36,193 nucleotides of DNA, taken from contig JACKAV010000015.1 of assembly GCA_020634895.1 (NCBI GenBank), positions 1-36,193 on the forward strand. The letters are read 5' to 3'. A program made the translations under genes and the position numbers. Of this stretch, positions 8,140 to 15,991 are shown piece by piece (the stretch's first letter is position 1; every line of letters begins with the position of its first letter). This DNA comes from Anaerolineales bacterium. Its GTDB lineage: Bacteria > Chloroflexota > Anaerolineae > Anaerolineales > Villigracilaceae. Under the pieces are notes generated by a model. That model was not told where the DNA came from. It made no database searches and was given only the letters and a program-made list of their open reading frames with translations.

Positions 8140-9816
8140 ATGAACGAGGAATTTGAGCTTGAAGAGTGGGTACCTTGGCTGGCGTTGTTTGTTACTGCAC
8201 TTGGCGGCTTCTTACGGGTATTAATGATCGGCACGAAGGGGCTTTGGCTGGATGAAACTGTCAGCATTTGGCTGGCAAAACAAAGTGTTGCGGATATGCT
8301 GCAATGGATCGTCAAGATCGACCCGCATCCGCCTCTGTATTATCTGCTGCTTCATTTTTGGATGACACATTATGGGGACACGCCATATTACGTTCGTTTG
8401 TTATCCGCTTTATTTGGTACGGCTACAATTCCCGTCGTTTATCTGATCGGTAAAAGAATATCTGGTGAGGTAGTGGGGTTGTCAGCCGCCGTATTTTTTG
8501 CACTTTCCACCTTCAATATTTACTTTGCACAGGAAGCGCGGATGTATACCCTGCTAACCTTCAATGCTGCCATGGCGATCTATGCGCTTTCCATATTGAT
8601 CACAAATCCTCGGTCGTTATTGCCAATGGGTGGTCAATTTAGGGAATACCTGCGGGTTTGGTGGACGACCGAACCGGTTAGTCAAAGTGGCGAAAGAGAT
8701 CCCAGATTTGTGATCGAACTCCCCAAAACCGGGTGGCGGGCTTGGCTTTACCGTATTCGACAATTTTCTGTTCATGCCATAGAAACGGATTTGGCTTGGG
8801 CTGCATTTATGATTTTCTCAGCCGCAACTTTGCTTACTCATAATACAGCCGTCTTGTTCCCTGTTGCTACAAATACCTTTGTTCTTGGATTGATGTTTTT
8901 TCAGAGGATGAAAAAGAACGTTCCTTCTCGATTTGTTCAGGCTCCTTCTATTGGAAATTGGGTAAAAGCTCAGATCGGTATTTTCATTCTCTGGAGCCCA
9001 TGGCTGCCTGCTTTTATCCAACAAGTTCGCCGGGTTGATCAGGAATTTTGGCTTCCCAAACCCGATTGGAACACCATCACCCAGACACTTCGCGCTTTGC
9101 TGAACGCTTCCGCACCGACCCAGGCAAGCCAGATCATGACATGGATCTTGTGCACCGTGCTTATCCTTGGGTTGGTGTACTTCAGAAAGGATCTTTCCAA
9201 ATTCTTTTTTCTAGCAGCTTTATTTGTTATCCCTGTTCTGGGTGAGTTGATCGTGAGCATTCACCGTCCGATATTTTATGGACGAACTTTGATCTGGATA
9301 ACCATCCCAATGGTACTTCTATTGGCAGCGGGCATTGCTCAATTAAGATTTCGTTTTTTGATTATTTTAATGCTGGGACTCTTAAGTACAAACTACCTCT
9401 TTTCAGTTGGCGATTATTTTCGATTTACGCAAAAAGAGGATTGGAAAACAGCCGCAGGCTATGTGGCTTATTCCGCTCAAAAAGATGACCTTGTGCTTTT
9501 TAACTCAAATTTCATCATCATCCCGTTCGAGTATTATTTCAAACCGTATGAAAAACTATACTTAATTCAGGTGGATGAACGCGGGGTGCCGTTTGATTTG
9601 TACAGCAGTGGCGTCCTGGAACCTAAAATGACAACAGATGATGTACCGGCATTGGTTTCTTTGTTAGATGAATATAACAGGGTCTGGCTGGTATATAGTC
9701 ATAACGACTACACAGACCCTGATAGTCTAATACCCCAAACACTTGCGTTACATATGAAATTGATCCAAGAAAAGGAATTTTATGGGGGGAAAGTTTTGTT
9801 GTACGAAAAACCGTGA
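8140..9816 (+). CDS. GT39/ArnT-like membrane glycosyltransferase
   Basis: This 558-residue polytopic membrane protein has many hydrophobic helices. The motif LWLDETVSIW near residue 35 is the acidic first-loop motif of the protein-O-mannosyltransferase/ArnT superfamily, and HPPLYYLLLHFW (about 62-75) and FAQEARMY are also typical. Such enzymes transfer a sugar from a polyprenyl-phosphate donor to a lipid or protein outside the membrane. A GC-poor soluble region follows the last helix at the C terminus (about 445-558). A spacer of 106 bp and one of 129 bp isolate the gene from its neighbours, so it is probably a single-gene unit. Donor and acceptor cannot be predicted. Confidence 0.85.
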   Translation: MNEEFELEEWVPWLALFVTALGGFLRVLMIGTKGLWLDETVSIWLAKQSVADMLQWIVKIDPHPPLYYLLLHFWMTHYGDTPYYVRLLSALFGTATIPVVYLIGKRISGEVVGLSAAVFFALSTFNIYFAQEARMYTLLTFNAAMAIYALSILITNPRSLLPMGGQFREYLRVWWTTEPVSQSGERDPRFVIELPKTGWRAWLYRIRQFSVHAIETDLAWAAFMIFSAATLLTHNTAVLFPVATNTFVLGLMFFQRMKKNVPSRFVQAPSIGNWVKAQIGIFILWSPWLPAFIQQVRRVDQEFWLPKPDWNTITQTLRALLNASAPTQASQIMTWILCTVLILGLVYFRKDLSKFFFLAALFVIPVLGELIVSIHRPIFYGRTLIWITIPMVLLLAAGIAQLRFRFLIILMLGLLSTNYLFSVGDYFRFTQKEDWKTAAGYVAYSAQKDDLVLFNSNFIIIPFEYYFKPYEKLYLIQVDERGVPFDLYSSGVLEPKMTTDDVPALVSLLDEYNRVWLVYSHNDYTDPDSLIPQTLALHMKLIQEKEFYGGKVLLYEKP

Positions 9817-9881
9817 GAAAACTTAAGACGATAGGGTAATCCGTTAACGCGGTAGCAGGTTGGGTTAACTTATAAAATAAG

Positions 9882-9926
9882 GCACACAGAGAGGCAGGTT
9901 GTAAAAACTCCGTGCTCTCTGTGCGC
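9882..9926. repeat. Imperfect inverted repeat between convergent genes
   Basis: Arms of 12 bp, GCACACAGAGAG (9882-9893) and CTCTCTGTGCGC (9915-9926), pair with one mismatch around a 21-bp loop. The sequence resembles the CACAGAGAGCAC-type repeats common in environmental genomes. It sits between the ends of the GT39 and Gfo/Idh genes and could act as a weak bidirectional terminator, although no clear T-tract follows. Confidence 0.55.
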
Positions 9927-9945
9927 TTCGTGCTAAGAGTTTTAA

Positions 9946-11085
9946 TTATTGCGCAATCCCCATTTCTTCCATAAATTCAAAGTAGGTCTGACCAGAATAT
10001 CCGCGTGGGATGGGGGGCATTTTCTCGAAGGTGGATTCCAATTTCTGATTTACGCCTGTTTCACTACTTTGCACGATTCGGTGCAGGACTTCCAGCGCGT
10101 GATATGCCATCTCTTTGTTGGCGCGGTTCTTGCGTCCCAATCTCATTGACCAAGCCATTTCGGCAACGCCAAGTCCGCGATATTCTTCGGTGAAGGCGTG
10201 ACTTTGCTGCATGGCGAACGGCTCGTTACCGCCTTTCAAAATGACCTTGACCTCGCCGCCGAAGTGATCGGGGTCAGCCATGTACATGACGCCCATTGTC
10301 CCATGCAGGGTGAGGACGGGGCGTTCTGGAACAGTGAAAATAGAATTGGCATCGAAGAGCACATTCCCAACCGTGCCGCTTTCAAATTGCAAAGTGCCAG
10401 CCATTAAATTCTCACACTCGATTTGAAACGGCTCGCCGAAATTTTCCAGCGCGAAATTTTTGCGTTCGGGGTTTCGCATTCTTGTCACACCCGAAACTTC
10501 CTTGACGGGACCTAAAATGCTCAACAAGGCAGTGATGGAATAAATGCCCACATCAAAACCAATGCCGCCGCCAGGTCTGGCAGTGAAGGGGAAGGCGCGG
10601 CTGAAGATTTCGCTGTCACGTGTGAGGATCGATACGCAGGAAGTAACTTCGCCGATCATGCCGCTTTCGACAACGTATCTCGCAGTCTGCGCCGCGGCGC
10701 CGAGGAAGGTATCAGGTGCGGCGCCGAGGTAGAGATTCTTTTCGTTGGCGATCTTCACCAATTCGGCGGCGTGTTCCAATTCCACCGTCATTACTTTCTC
10801 GGTGTAGACGTTCTTACCCGCTTCGAGCAATTTCTTGATGACGCCATAATGTCCTGTCGGCGCGGTGAGGTTGACCACGATCTCAATCGAATCGTCCGCC
10901 AGGATTTCTTCAAAGGTCATGGCTTTGATGCCGAATTTCTCGACCTTGTCTTTAACTTTATCAGGGTTGCGGTCATAACCGCCGACCACATCCAAAATTT
11001 TGAATTTGCTTTTCATCGTGCCAAGATAAGCATTGCTAATTCCGCCGCAACCGACGAGTGCGACTTTTACAGGTTGGATTTTCAT
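9946..11085 (-). CDS. Gfo/Idh/MocA-family NAD(P) oxidoreductase
   Basis: This 379-residue protein has an N-terminal Rossmann fold with the GCGGIS dinucleotide motif (12-17) and the family signature E96-K97 in VYTEKVMT, followed by the alpha/beta C-terminal domain (ARPGGGIGFDVGIYSITALL). Family members oxidise or reduce the hydroxyl or keto group of sugars, inositols and related polyols. GAGGA precedes the ATG. It lies downstream of the PD40/hydrolase/TetR series on the same strand, but 131 bp with a palindromic repeat intervene, so shared transcription is uncertain. The substrate is unknown. Confidence 0.92.
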   Translation of the reverse strand: MKIQPVKVALVGCGGISNAYLGTMKSKFKILDVVGGYDRNPDKVKDKVEKFGIKAMTFEEILADDSIEIVVNLTAPTGHYGVIKKLLEAGKNVYTEKVMTVELEHAAELVKIANEKNLYLGAAPDTFLGAAAQTARYVVESGMIGEVTSCVSILTRDSEIFSRAFPFTARPGGGIGFDVGIYSITALLSILGPVKEVSGVTRMRNPERKNFALENFGEPFQIECENLMAGTLQFESGTVGNVLFDANSIFTVPERPVLTLHGTMGVMYMADPDHFGGEVKVILKGGNEPFAMQQSHAFTEEYRGLGVAEMAWSMRLGRKNRANKEMAYHALEVLHRIVQSSETGVNQKLESTFEKMPPIPRGYSGQTYFEFMEEMGIAQ

Positions 11086-11119
11086 TGTGTCCTCGATTCT
11101 TGTAATAAAAATAATGTTC

Positions 11120-11209
11120 CGTCATTGCGAGGGCGGTATTCTTCCGCCCGAAGCAATCTCTTAGCCTGTTAGCGAGATTGCTTCGTCGCTGTCGCTCCTC
11201 GCAATGACG
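11120..11209. repeat. Palindromic repeat, CGTCATTGCGAG family (full copy)
   Basis: This 90-bp element is bounded by perfect 12-bp inverted termini (CGTCATTGCGAG/CTCGCAATGACG) and contains an inner perfect inverted pair GAAGCAATCTC (11150-11160) and GAGATTGCTTC (11174-11184). A short copy lies at 1692-1732. The sequence type is widespread in bacterial genomes and behaves like a non-autonomous mobile palindrome. It separates the PD40 gene from the Gfo/Idh gene. Confidence 0.9.
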
Positions 11210-11216
11210 AAGAGGC

Positions 11217-12095
11217 TCATTTAAGCCGATACGATACAAACGCAATCGTGCGATTATCAGGCGCCCACGAGTTGACATTAATGGTTCCCTGTCCGCCAAA
11301 CAAACTGACGATGGTTTTGGATTCGCCCCCCGTCGCAGGGATGAGGCGCAGTTCCACATTTTTATTTGCAGGATGATCGCCCGGTTCCACATCCCCTTTT
11401 TTGTAGGCGATGTACACCACCCATTGATTATCCGGCGAGACGTGCGGAAACCAATTATTGGATTCTTCGTTCACCATGTGCGTGGGATTCGAGCCATCCG
11501 CTTCCATGCGCCAGACTTGCATCAAGCCTGTCCGCACAGAGTTGAACCAGATGTGTTTGCCATCGGGCGAATATTCGGGACCATCATCCAGACCCGGCAA
11601 ATTGGTGAGTTGCGTTTCTTCGCCGCCATTGACAGAGATGGTGTAGATGTCATACTGTCCATTGCGTTCCGCGCAGTAGGCAACGCGCTTGCCATCGGGC
11701 GACCAACCATGCAAATAACTGGGACCCTTTTCCGTCACCAAGCGCGGAGCGCCGCCGCTCAACGGCAGGATGTAAATGCGCGAGGTTGCATCTTCGTTCG
11801 TGAAGTGACTGACCGCCAGTTCAGAATTATCAGGTGAAAGCACATGGTCGTTGTTGCAGTCGATGGCAAAGCCCGTGTCGATCTCTTTCACATCGCCCGT
11901 CGCCATTTCATATGTGAACATGTGTCCGTTGCTGTTGAAGACCAAATACTTTCCATCCTTTGTCCAGTTCGGCGCTTCGATGACATGATCGAACTCTTTC
12001 AAAAATTTTCGCTCTCCCGTGAACACATCTATGGTTTCGAGGATGCTGAATGAATCGCGTTGGGCGATCCACTGCCGTAAAGTTTCAATATCCAT
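11217..12095 (-). CDS. Cytosolic TolB/PD40-type beta-propeller protein
   Basis: This 292-residue protein is made of repeated blades with the PD40 signature: WSPDGKRVAYC, YSPDGKHIWFNS, VSPDNQWVVYIAY and WAPDNRTIAFVSYR. It lacks a signal peptide and lipobox, unlike TolB itself, so a periplasmic Tol-Pal role is not supported; a cytosolic scaffold, binding or sugar-lyase-related role is possible. The start ATG lies 2 bp after the stop of the alpha/beta hydrolase gene, which implies translational coupling. The propeller may be about six blades. No catalytic residues were recognised, and the function is unknown. Confidence 0.82.
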   Translation of the reverse strand: MDIETLRQWIAQRDSFSILETIDVFTGERKFLKEFDHVIEAPNWTKDGKYLVFNSNGHMFTYEMATGDVKEIDTGFAIDCNNDHVLSPDNSELAVSHFTNEDATSRIYILPLSGGAPRLVTEKGPSYLHGWSPDGKRVAYCAERNGQYDIYTISVNGGEETQLTNLPGLDDGPEYSPDGKHIWFNSVRTGLMQVWRMEADGSNPTHMVNEESNNWFPHVSPDNQWVVYIAYKKGDVEPGDHPANKNVELRLIPATGGESKTIVSLFGGQGTINVNSWAPDNRTIAFVSYRLK

Positions 12096-12097
12096 TG

Positions 12098-12910
12098 TTA
12101 GAGTTCCTTCAAAAAATTTTGTATGGTTTCAATATATGTTGAAAATTGCTCGCGGCGGATGTTATGTCCCGCCCCGTCAATGTGAGTCGTTTGGATGTGG
12201 GGAATGAGCGTTTTTATTTGTGCAACATCCTTCTCGCTCGATGCTGCGCCGCGCTTTGTATCTGCGCTGATGATTAACGCGGGGCAGGTAATTTTCTTGA
12301 ACAGATTTGGCAGGTCAATGGAATTCATATCGGATGCGTCGATGAAGGCTGCCACATTGGGACTGACTCTGTGCTTCGAGTTGATCCACGGCTCGAACTC
12401 CGCCTCAGACCACGCCGGATTTTGTTCCCGGCATTCGGACAGCAATTCTTCCCGTGTCTTTTGCTTGAGTGAGTTGATCCATGCAGTGAAGCCGATCTTA
12501 AAATTTTCATCTTGAGGCGCATTCATCCAAAACGGAGGCGGGTCTTCCAAAAGGATCGCGCGCGGCATGGATGGATAAAGTCCTGCCGCTACAAACGCAG
12601 TAATTGCTCCCATCGAATGACCGAGAATGATCGGCTTTTCTAATTCCAATGCCTGAATCACCCCCGCCAAATCTGTGCCGAGGTTTTGGAGAGTGTAGCC
12701 ATCTTCCGGCGCATCAGACTTGCCATGTCCGCGCGCATCGACCATGATCACATCAAAATCTTTTGCAAACACTTCCGCCGATGGTGTCCAGCACAGCCCA
12801 TCATCGGTGATTCCGTGCGCAAGGACAAGCGGCGGCTTGCCTCCACCTGTGCGATAGTAATGAAGTTTTATTCCATTTACAGAAACGTACGAAGAAGTTG
12901 TGTTGAACAT
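12098..12910 (-). CDS. Alpha/beta hydrolase
   Basis: This 270-residue single-domain hydrolase has the oxyanion segment LAHGITDDG, the nucleophile elbow GHSMG with S99, and the catalytic histidine H249 in GAGHNIRR. DARGHGKSD (58-66) is the standard strand-4 motif. It resembles esterases, C-C hydrolases and haloperoxidase-like members, so the substrate cannot be assigned. GAGGTG lies just before the ATG. The gene begins 28 bp after the TetR stop codon and ends 2 bp before the propeller gene, so it is very likely part of the TetR-controlled operon. Confidence 0.9.
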   Translation of the reverse strand: MFNTTSSYVSVNGIKLHYYRTGGGKPPLVLAHGITDDGLCWTPSAEVFAKDFDVIMVDARGHGKSDAPEDGYTLQNLGTDLAGVIQALELEKPIILGHSMGAITAFVAAGLYPSMPRAILLEDPPPFWMNAPQDENFKIGFTAWINSLKQKTREELLSECREQNPAWSEAEFEPWINSKHRVSPNVAAFIDASDMNSIDLPNLFKKITCPALIISADTKRGAASSEKDVAQIKTLIPHIQTTHIDGAGHNIRREQFSTYIETIQNFLKEL

Positions 12911-12938
12911 TTTTCACCTCAAGTGATTTTCACTTCTT

Positions 12939-13547
12939 TTATCTTCTATTTTTTAGTAAATTCACAAACACACGGAAAATCCGCGCCATCTCTATTTTTT
13001 CAGGTTCCATCAGCCATTGCACTTGCAAGCCATCCATCATGGCGAGCAGTAATACACCCAAATCATCAGCAGAAATATCTGAACGGATATCTCCCTGCGC
13101 TTGTCCCTGCGCAATGATCTGCACCCAGGCTTCGCGTCCGTTGTGATAGCGCTTTGTAAAATATCCATGTGCGGGGTGTTCGGGGGAAATGCTCTCAGCC
13201 ACCAATAAATTGAATAATTGAATAATGCCCGGCGTGGCTTGATTCTGTTCCACCAGTTCAGCCGCAACTTCAAGAATATCGTTATTGTTTTTTTGCAGAG
13301 TCTCGTCTGTTTGTTCTTTGTGGATGCGGTCGCGTTCTTTGAGCACTTCCATCAGGAGGTGGGTCTTGCTGGGGAAGTGGTGCAAAAGCCCAGGTCCCGT
13401 TAGACCCGCGGCTTGGGCGATATCCGCCATCTTCGCGCCGCGGAATCCCTTTTGGGCAAAAGATTCCATTGCAGAGTGAATGATCTTCTCGCGGCTGGCG
13501 CGGGTTCGTTCGGCTTGTGTGCGCCTCGGAGTTTTAGTCTGTGACAT
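12939..13547 (-). CDS. TetR/AcrR-family transcriptional repressor
   Basis: This 202-residue protein has an N-terminal TetR DNA-binding domain (about 12-60: REKIIHSAMESFAQKGF, then the helix-turn-helix MADIAQAAGLTGPGLLHHF) and a C-terminal all-helical ligand/dimerisation domain. The ATG at 13547 is preferred over a TTG at 13565 because a perfect TATAAT ends 6 nt upstream of the ATG and lies inside the longer reading. No Shine-Dalgarno is visible, so the mRNA may be leaderless. It is the first gene of the minus-strand operon with the hydrolase and propeller and is divergent from the MerR gene. The inducer is unknown. Confidence 0.9.
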   Translation of the reverse strand: MSQTKTPRRTQAERTRASREKIIHSAMESFAQKGFRGAKMADIAQAAGLTGPGLLHHFPSKTHLLMEVLKERDRIHKEQTDETLQKNNNDILEVAAELVEQNQATPGIIQLFNLLVAESISPEHPAHGYFTKRYHNGREAWVQIIAQGQAQGDIRSDISADDLGVLLLAMMDGLQVQWLMEPEKIEMARIFRVFVNLLKNRR

Positions 13548-13553
13548 GAATCT

Positions 13554-13591
13554 ATTATACAGCAACTTACCTTAATTTAAGTAGGTAAGTT
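13554..13591 (-). promoter_or_regulatory. TetR promoter with overlapping inverted-repeat operator
   Basis: A consensus -10 (TATAAT on the minus strand, 13559-13554) lies 6 nt before the TetR ATG. Just upstream is a perfect 9-bp inverted repeat, AACTTACCT (13564-13572) and AGGTAAGTT (13583-13591), with a 10-bp AT-rich spacer. The 28-bp site covers the -35 region, and no good -35 hexamer is visible. Size and placement fit autorepression by the TetR protein. Confidence 0.7.
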
Positions 13592-13658
13592 TGGTAAAAT
13601 CAGTTATTACTATTAAAAAATCGCTGGTGTTGAAGAAAAATTTGATTAGCTAAAACCC

Positions 13659-13689
13659 TTGACTTGGAGTTAACTCCAAGTATTACACT
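13659..13689 (+). promoter_or_regulatory. MerR-type promoter and operator (AdhR/NmlR class)
   Basis: The -35 TTGACT (13659-13664) and a -10-like TACACT (13684-13689) are separated by 19 bp, the overlong spacing typical of MerR-activated promoters; TATTAC at 13681 is an alternative -10 with a 16-bp spacer. Between them lies the perfect 20-bp palindrome ACTTGGAGTTAACTCCAAGT (13662-13681), which resembles operators described for AdhR/NmlR-like regulators. It drives the merR-like gene at 13705 and probably the genes behind it. Confidence 0.85.
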
Positions 13690-13704
13690 ACTCCAGAGGT
13701 AAAA

Positions 13705-14100
13705 ATGAAAATCGCAGAAGTTAGTGAAAAATACGGTATTTCCGCAGATACGCTTCGATATTACGAGCGTGTCGGTCTCATTCCGCCTGTTCACCGCAAT
13801 GAGGGTGGCATTCGCGACTACGATGAACTTGATCTTCGGCGGGTCGATTTCATCAAGTGTATGCGCCGCGCCGGACTGCCTGTGGAAGTGCTGATCGATT
13901 ATGTGAGTCTGGTTCAACAGGGCGATTCAACCGCCGGTGCGCGCCGGGAGATTTTGGTTGAGCAAAGGCATCAACTTTTGAACAAGATCGAAGAACTCGA
14001 AAAGGTACTTGGAATTCTCGACCATAAGATCGAGGTATACGACGAGATTCTTTTGAAGATTGAGCAGGGTCTTTCCAATGCAAAGTCAGAAGTAGAGTAA
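13705..14100 (+). CDS. MerR-family regulator, AdhR/NmlR-like
   Basis: This 131-residue protein has a winged HTH (MKIAEVSEKYGISADTLRYY, residues 1-20), the following ERVGLIPPV, RDYDELDLRRVDFIKCMRRA, and a C-terminal coiled coil (about 80-125) for dimerisation. It lacks the metal-binding cysteines of MerR/ZntR types but keeps a single Cys52, the position reported for Bacillus subtilis AdhR, which responds to formaldehyde and methylglyoxal through thiol alkylation. GAGGT precedes the ATG. It is the first gene of a long co-directional redox cluster and probably autoregulates through the palindrome just upstream. Aldehyde or other electrophile sensing is inferred from family and context. Confidence 0.9.
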   Translation: MKIAEVSEKYGISADTLRYYERVGLIPPVHRNEGGIRDYDELDLRRVDFIKCMRRAGLPVEVLIDYVSLVQQGDSTAGARREILVEQRHQLLNKIEELEKVLGILDHKIEVYDEILLKIEQGLSNAKSEVE

Positions 14101-14142
14101 TAGTGAAATTAAAGAAGGTCATTTACCCCAGGTAAGGGAATT

Positions 14143-14991
14143 ATGGATATCGAAAAACTCATTCAAGATATTGTTGATGAAGTCAAAAACGTCTCCGGGG
14201 TTAAGGCAATTGTGCTTGGCGGCTCCCGCGCGCGAGGGATGCATCATGCCGCTTCTGATATTGATTTGGGAATTTATTATGACTCTTCCCAACCGTTGGA
14301 TGTAAACGAATTAGCAAAAGTGGCAGCAAAGCTTGATGATGAGCATCGCACGGATCTCATTACAGCAACAGGCGGGTGGGGACCGTGGATCAATGGCGGC
14401 GGTTGGCTTCGCATTCAATCCATCCCTGTCGATTTCCTATACAGGGATTTGGACAAGGTCAATAACGTCATCGATGCCTGCCTCGATGGAAATGTGGAAA
14501 TTTATTATCAGCCCGGCCATCCCAATGGATTTCCCTCGTCCATTTATCTTGGAGAGATCGCCGTCTGCCAGCCGCTTTGGGATCCCGAAGGGATCATCGT
14601 AAAACTTAAGAGCAGCATCACGCCTTATCCTGCTACTTTAAAAAAGGCTGTGATCCAGAAATTTGCATGGGAAATGGATTTCTCGATCGGCATTGCCCAG
14701 AAAAGTATCGCAAAGTCAGATGTTGCTTATGCGGCGGGGTGCGCTTTTAGAGCCGTGATGTGTATGCTTCAAGTTTTATTTGCCGTGAATGAAACCCATT
14801 GGTTAAACGAGAAAGGCGCAGTGGCAATTGCGAATCATTTCGAGATAAAGCCTGCTAATTTTCAAAATAGGGTAGATGAGGTTTTTACCTTGCTGGGCGC
14901 TACACCTGAATCGATAACCCAATCCCTAAACTTGCTTAAAGAATTAAGTGCGGAACTTAATGACCTAATGCGAAATAATGGAACGATATAA
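14143..14991 (+). CDS. Pol-beta-fold nucleotidyltransferase domain protein
   Basis: This 282-residue protein has an N-terminal minimal nucleotidyltransferase motif: GGSRARG (26-32), metal-binding D39 and D41 in SDIDLG, and a third carboxylate D97 in IPVDFLY. The C-terminal helical part (about 140-280) resembles DUF4037-type or aminoglycoside-nucleotidyltransferase helical domains. It would transfer a nucleotide to a small molecule or protein; the acceptor is unknown. It lies 42 bp after the MerR gene and 31 bp before an aldo/keto reductase. Its presence in a redox cluster is unexplained. It could be a resistance-type enzyme or an unrelated passenger. Confidence 0.8.
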   Translation: MDIEKLIQDIVDEVKNVSGVKAIVLGGSRARGMHHAASDIDLGIYYDSSQPLDVNELAKVAAKLDDEHRTDLITATGGWGPWINGGGWLRIQSIPVDFLYRDLDKVNNVIDACLDGNVEIYYQPGHPNGFPSSIYLGEIAVCQPLWDPEGIIVKLKSSITPYPATLKKAVIQKFAWEMDFSIGIAQKSIAKSDVAYAAGCAFRAVMCMLQVLFAVNETHWLNEKGAVAIANHFEIKPANFQNRVDEVFTLLGATPESITQSLNLLKELSAELNDLMRNNGTI

Positions 14992-15022
14992 CCTGTAACT
15001 TTCAACCATAGGAGAAAAAATA

Positions 15023-15985
15023 ATGAAAACCCGAAAACTTGGTAATACCCTCGAAGTATCCGCCCTTGGCTTGGGTTGTATGCGTATGAGTTTCGGCGAT
15101 TACCCCACCGAAAAAAGCGAAATGATTAACCTGCTGCATCAATCGGTTGAGCGCGGCATTACCTTCTTTGATACCGCTGAAGTGTATGGTCCCTTCACCA
15201 ATGAAGAGTTGGTCGGCGAGGCGTTGCAGCCGTTCAAGGGAAAAGTGGTCATCGCCACCAAGTTTGGTTTCAAGCATGGGGAGGATGGTCCACGCCCCGG
15301 CACTGGGTTGGATAGCCGTCCCGAGCAGATCAAGCGCGTGGCGGAAGAGTCGCTCAAACGTCTACGGGTGGAGGCGCTCGATCTCTTCTATCAGCATCGC
15401 CCCGACCCCGAAGTCCCAATGGAAGATGTGGCAGGCGCGGTCAAGGATTTGATCCAACAAGGGAAGGTGAAGCATTTTGGTTTGTCCGAATCAAGTGCGG
15501 ATCAAATTCGCGCCGCTCACGCCGTTCAGCCTGTTACAGCGCTTCAAAGCGAGTATTCCATCTGGTGGCGCGCCATCGAAGAAAATAACATCCTTGCAAC
15601 CTGTGAAGAACTCGGCATTGGGCTTGTGCCGTACAGCCCGCTGGGGCGCGGCTTCTTGACGGGCGCTGTCACCAAAGAGACGAAGTTTGCCGAGAACGAT
15701 ATCCGCGCCAAGAACCCGCGTTTCACAGGCGAAGCGATTGACGCAAACATGGCGGTGGTGGAACTGCTCAAGCGCATTGGCGCAGAACATAACAGCACGC
15801 CTTCGCAGATCGCCCTTGCCTGGCTGCTGGCGCAAAAACCGTGGATCGTCCCCATCCCCGGCACACGCAAACTGGAACGGCTCGACGAAAACAACGGCGC
15901 GGTGAATTTGCAACTCTCAGCGGATGATCTCTCTGAAATTCGCAGCGCGATGGAAAAAATTCAAGTAGTTGGCAATCGATATTAG
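15023..15985 (+). CDS. Aldo/keto reductase (AKR13/YajO-like)
   Basis: This 320-residue AKR has the complete tetrad D50 and Y55 (FFDTAEVYG), K80 (IATKFGF) and H125 (LFYQHRPDP), and the C-terminal cofactor segment PIPGTRKLERLDEN. This branch reduces aldehydes and quinone-like carbonyls with NADPH, and homologues are often found under electrophile-responsive regulators. AGGAG precedes the ATG. It is 6 bp from the following NTF2-like gene. Together with the second AKR, the two SDRs and the ADH it makes the cluster unusually rich in carbonyl reductases. Confidence 0.93.
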   Translation: MKTRKLGNTLEVSALGLGCMRMSFGDYPTEKSEMINLLHQSVERGITFFDTAEVYGPFTNEELVGEALQPFKGKVVIATKFGFKHGEDGPRPGTGLDSRPEQIKRVAEESLKRLRVEALDLFYQHRPDPEVPMEDVAGAVKDLIQQGKVKHFGLSESSADQIRAAHAVQPVTALQSEYSIWWRAIEENNILATCEELGIGLVPYSPLGRGFLTGAVTKETKFAENDIRAKNPRFTGEAIDANMAVVELLKRIGAEHNSTPSQIALAWLLAQKPWIVPIPGTRKLERLDENNGAVNLQLSADDLSEIRSAMEKIQVVGNRY

Positions 15986-15991
15986 GTCAAT

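Noticed and set aside
11217..12095. Tol-Pal component TolB
   Set aside because: There is no signal peptide, no N-terminal TolB domain and no Tol/Pal neighbour; only the propeller repeats match.
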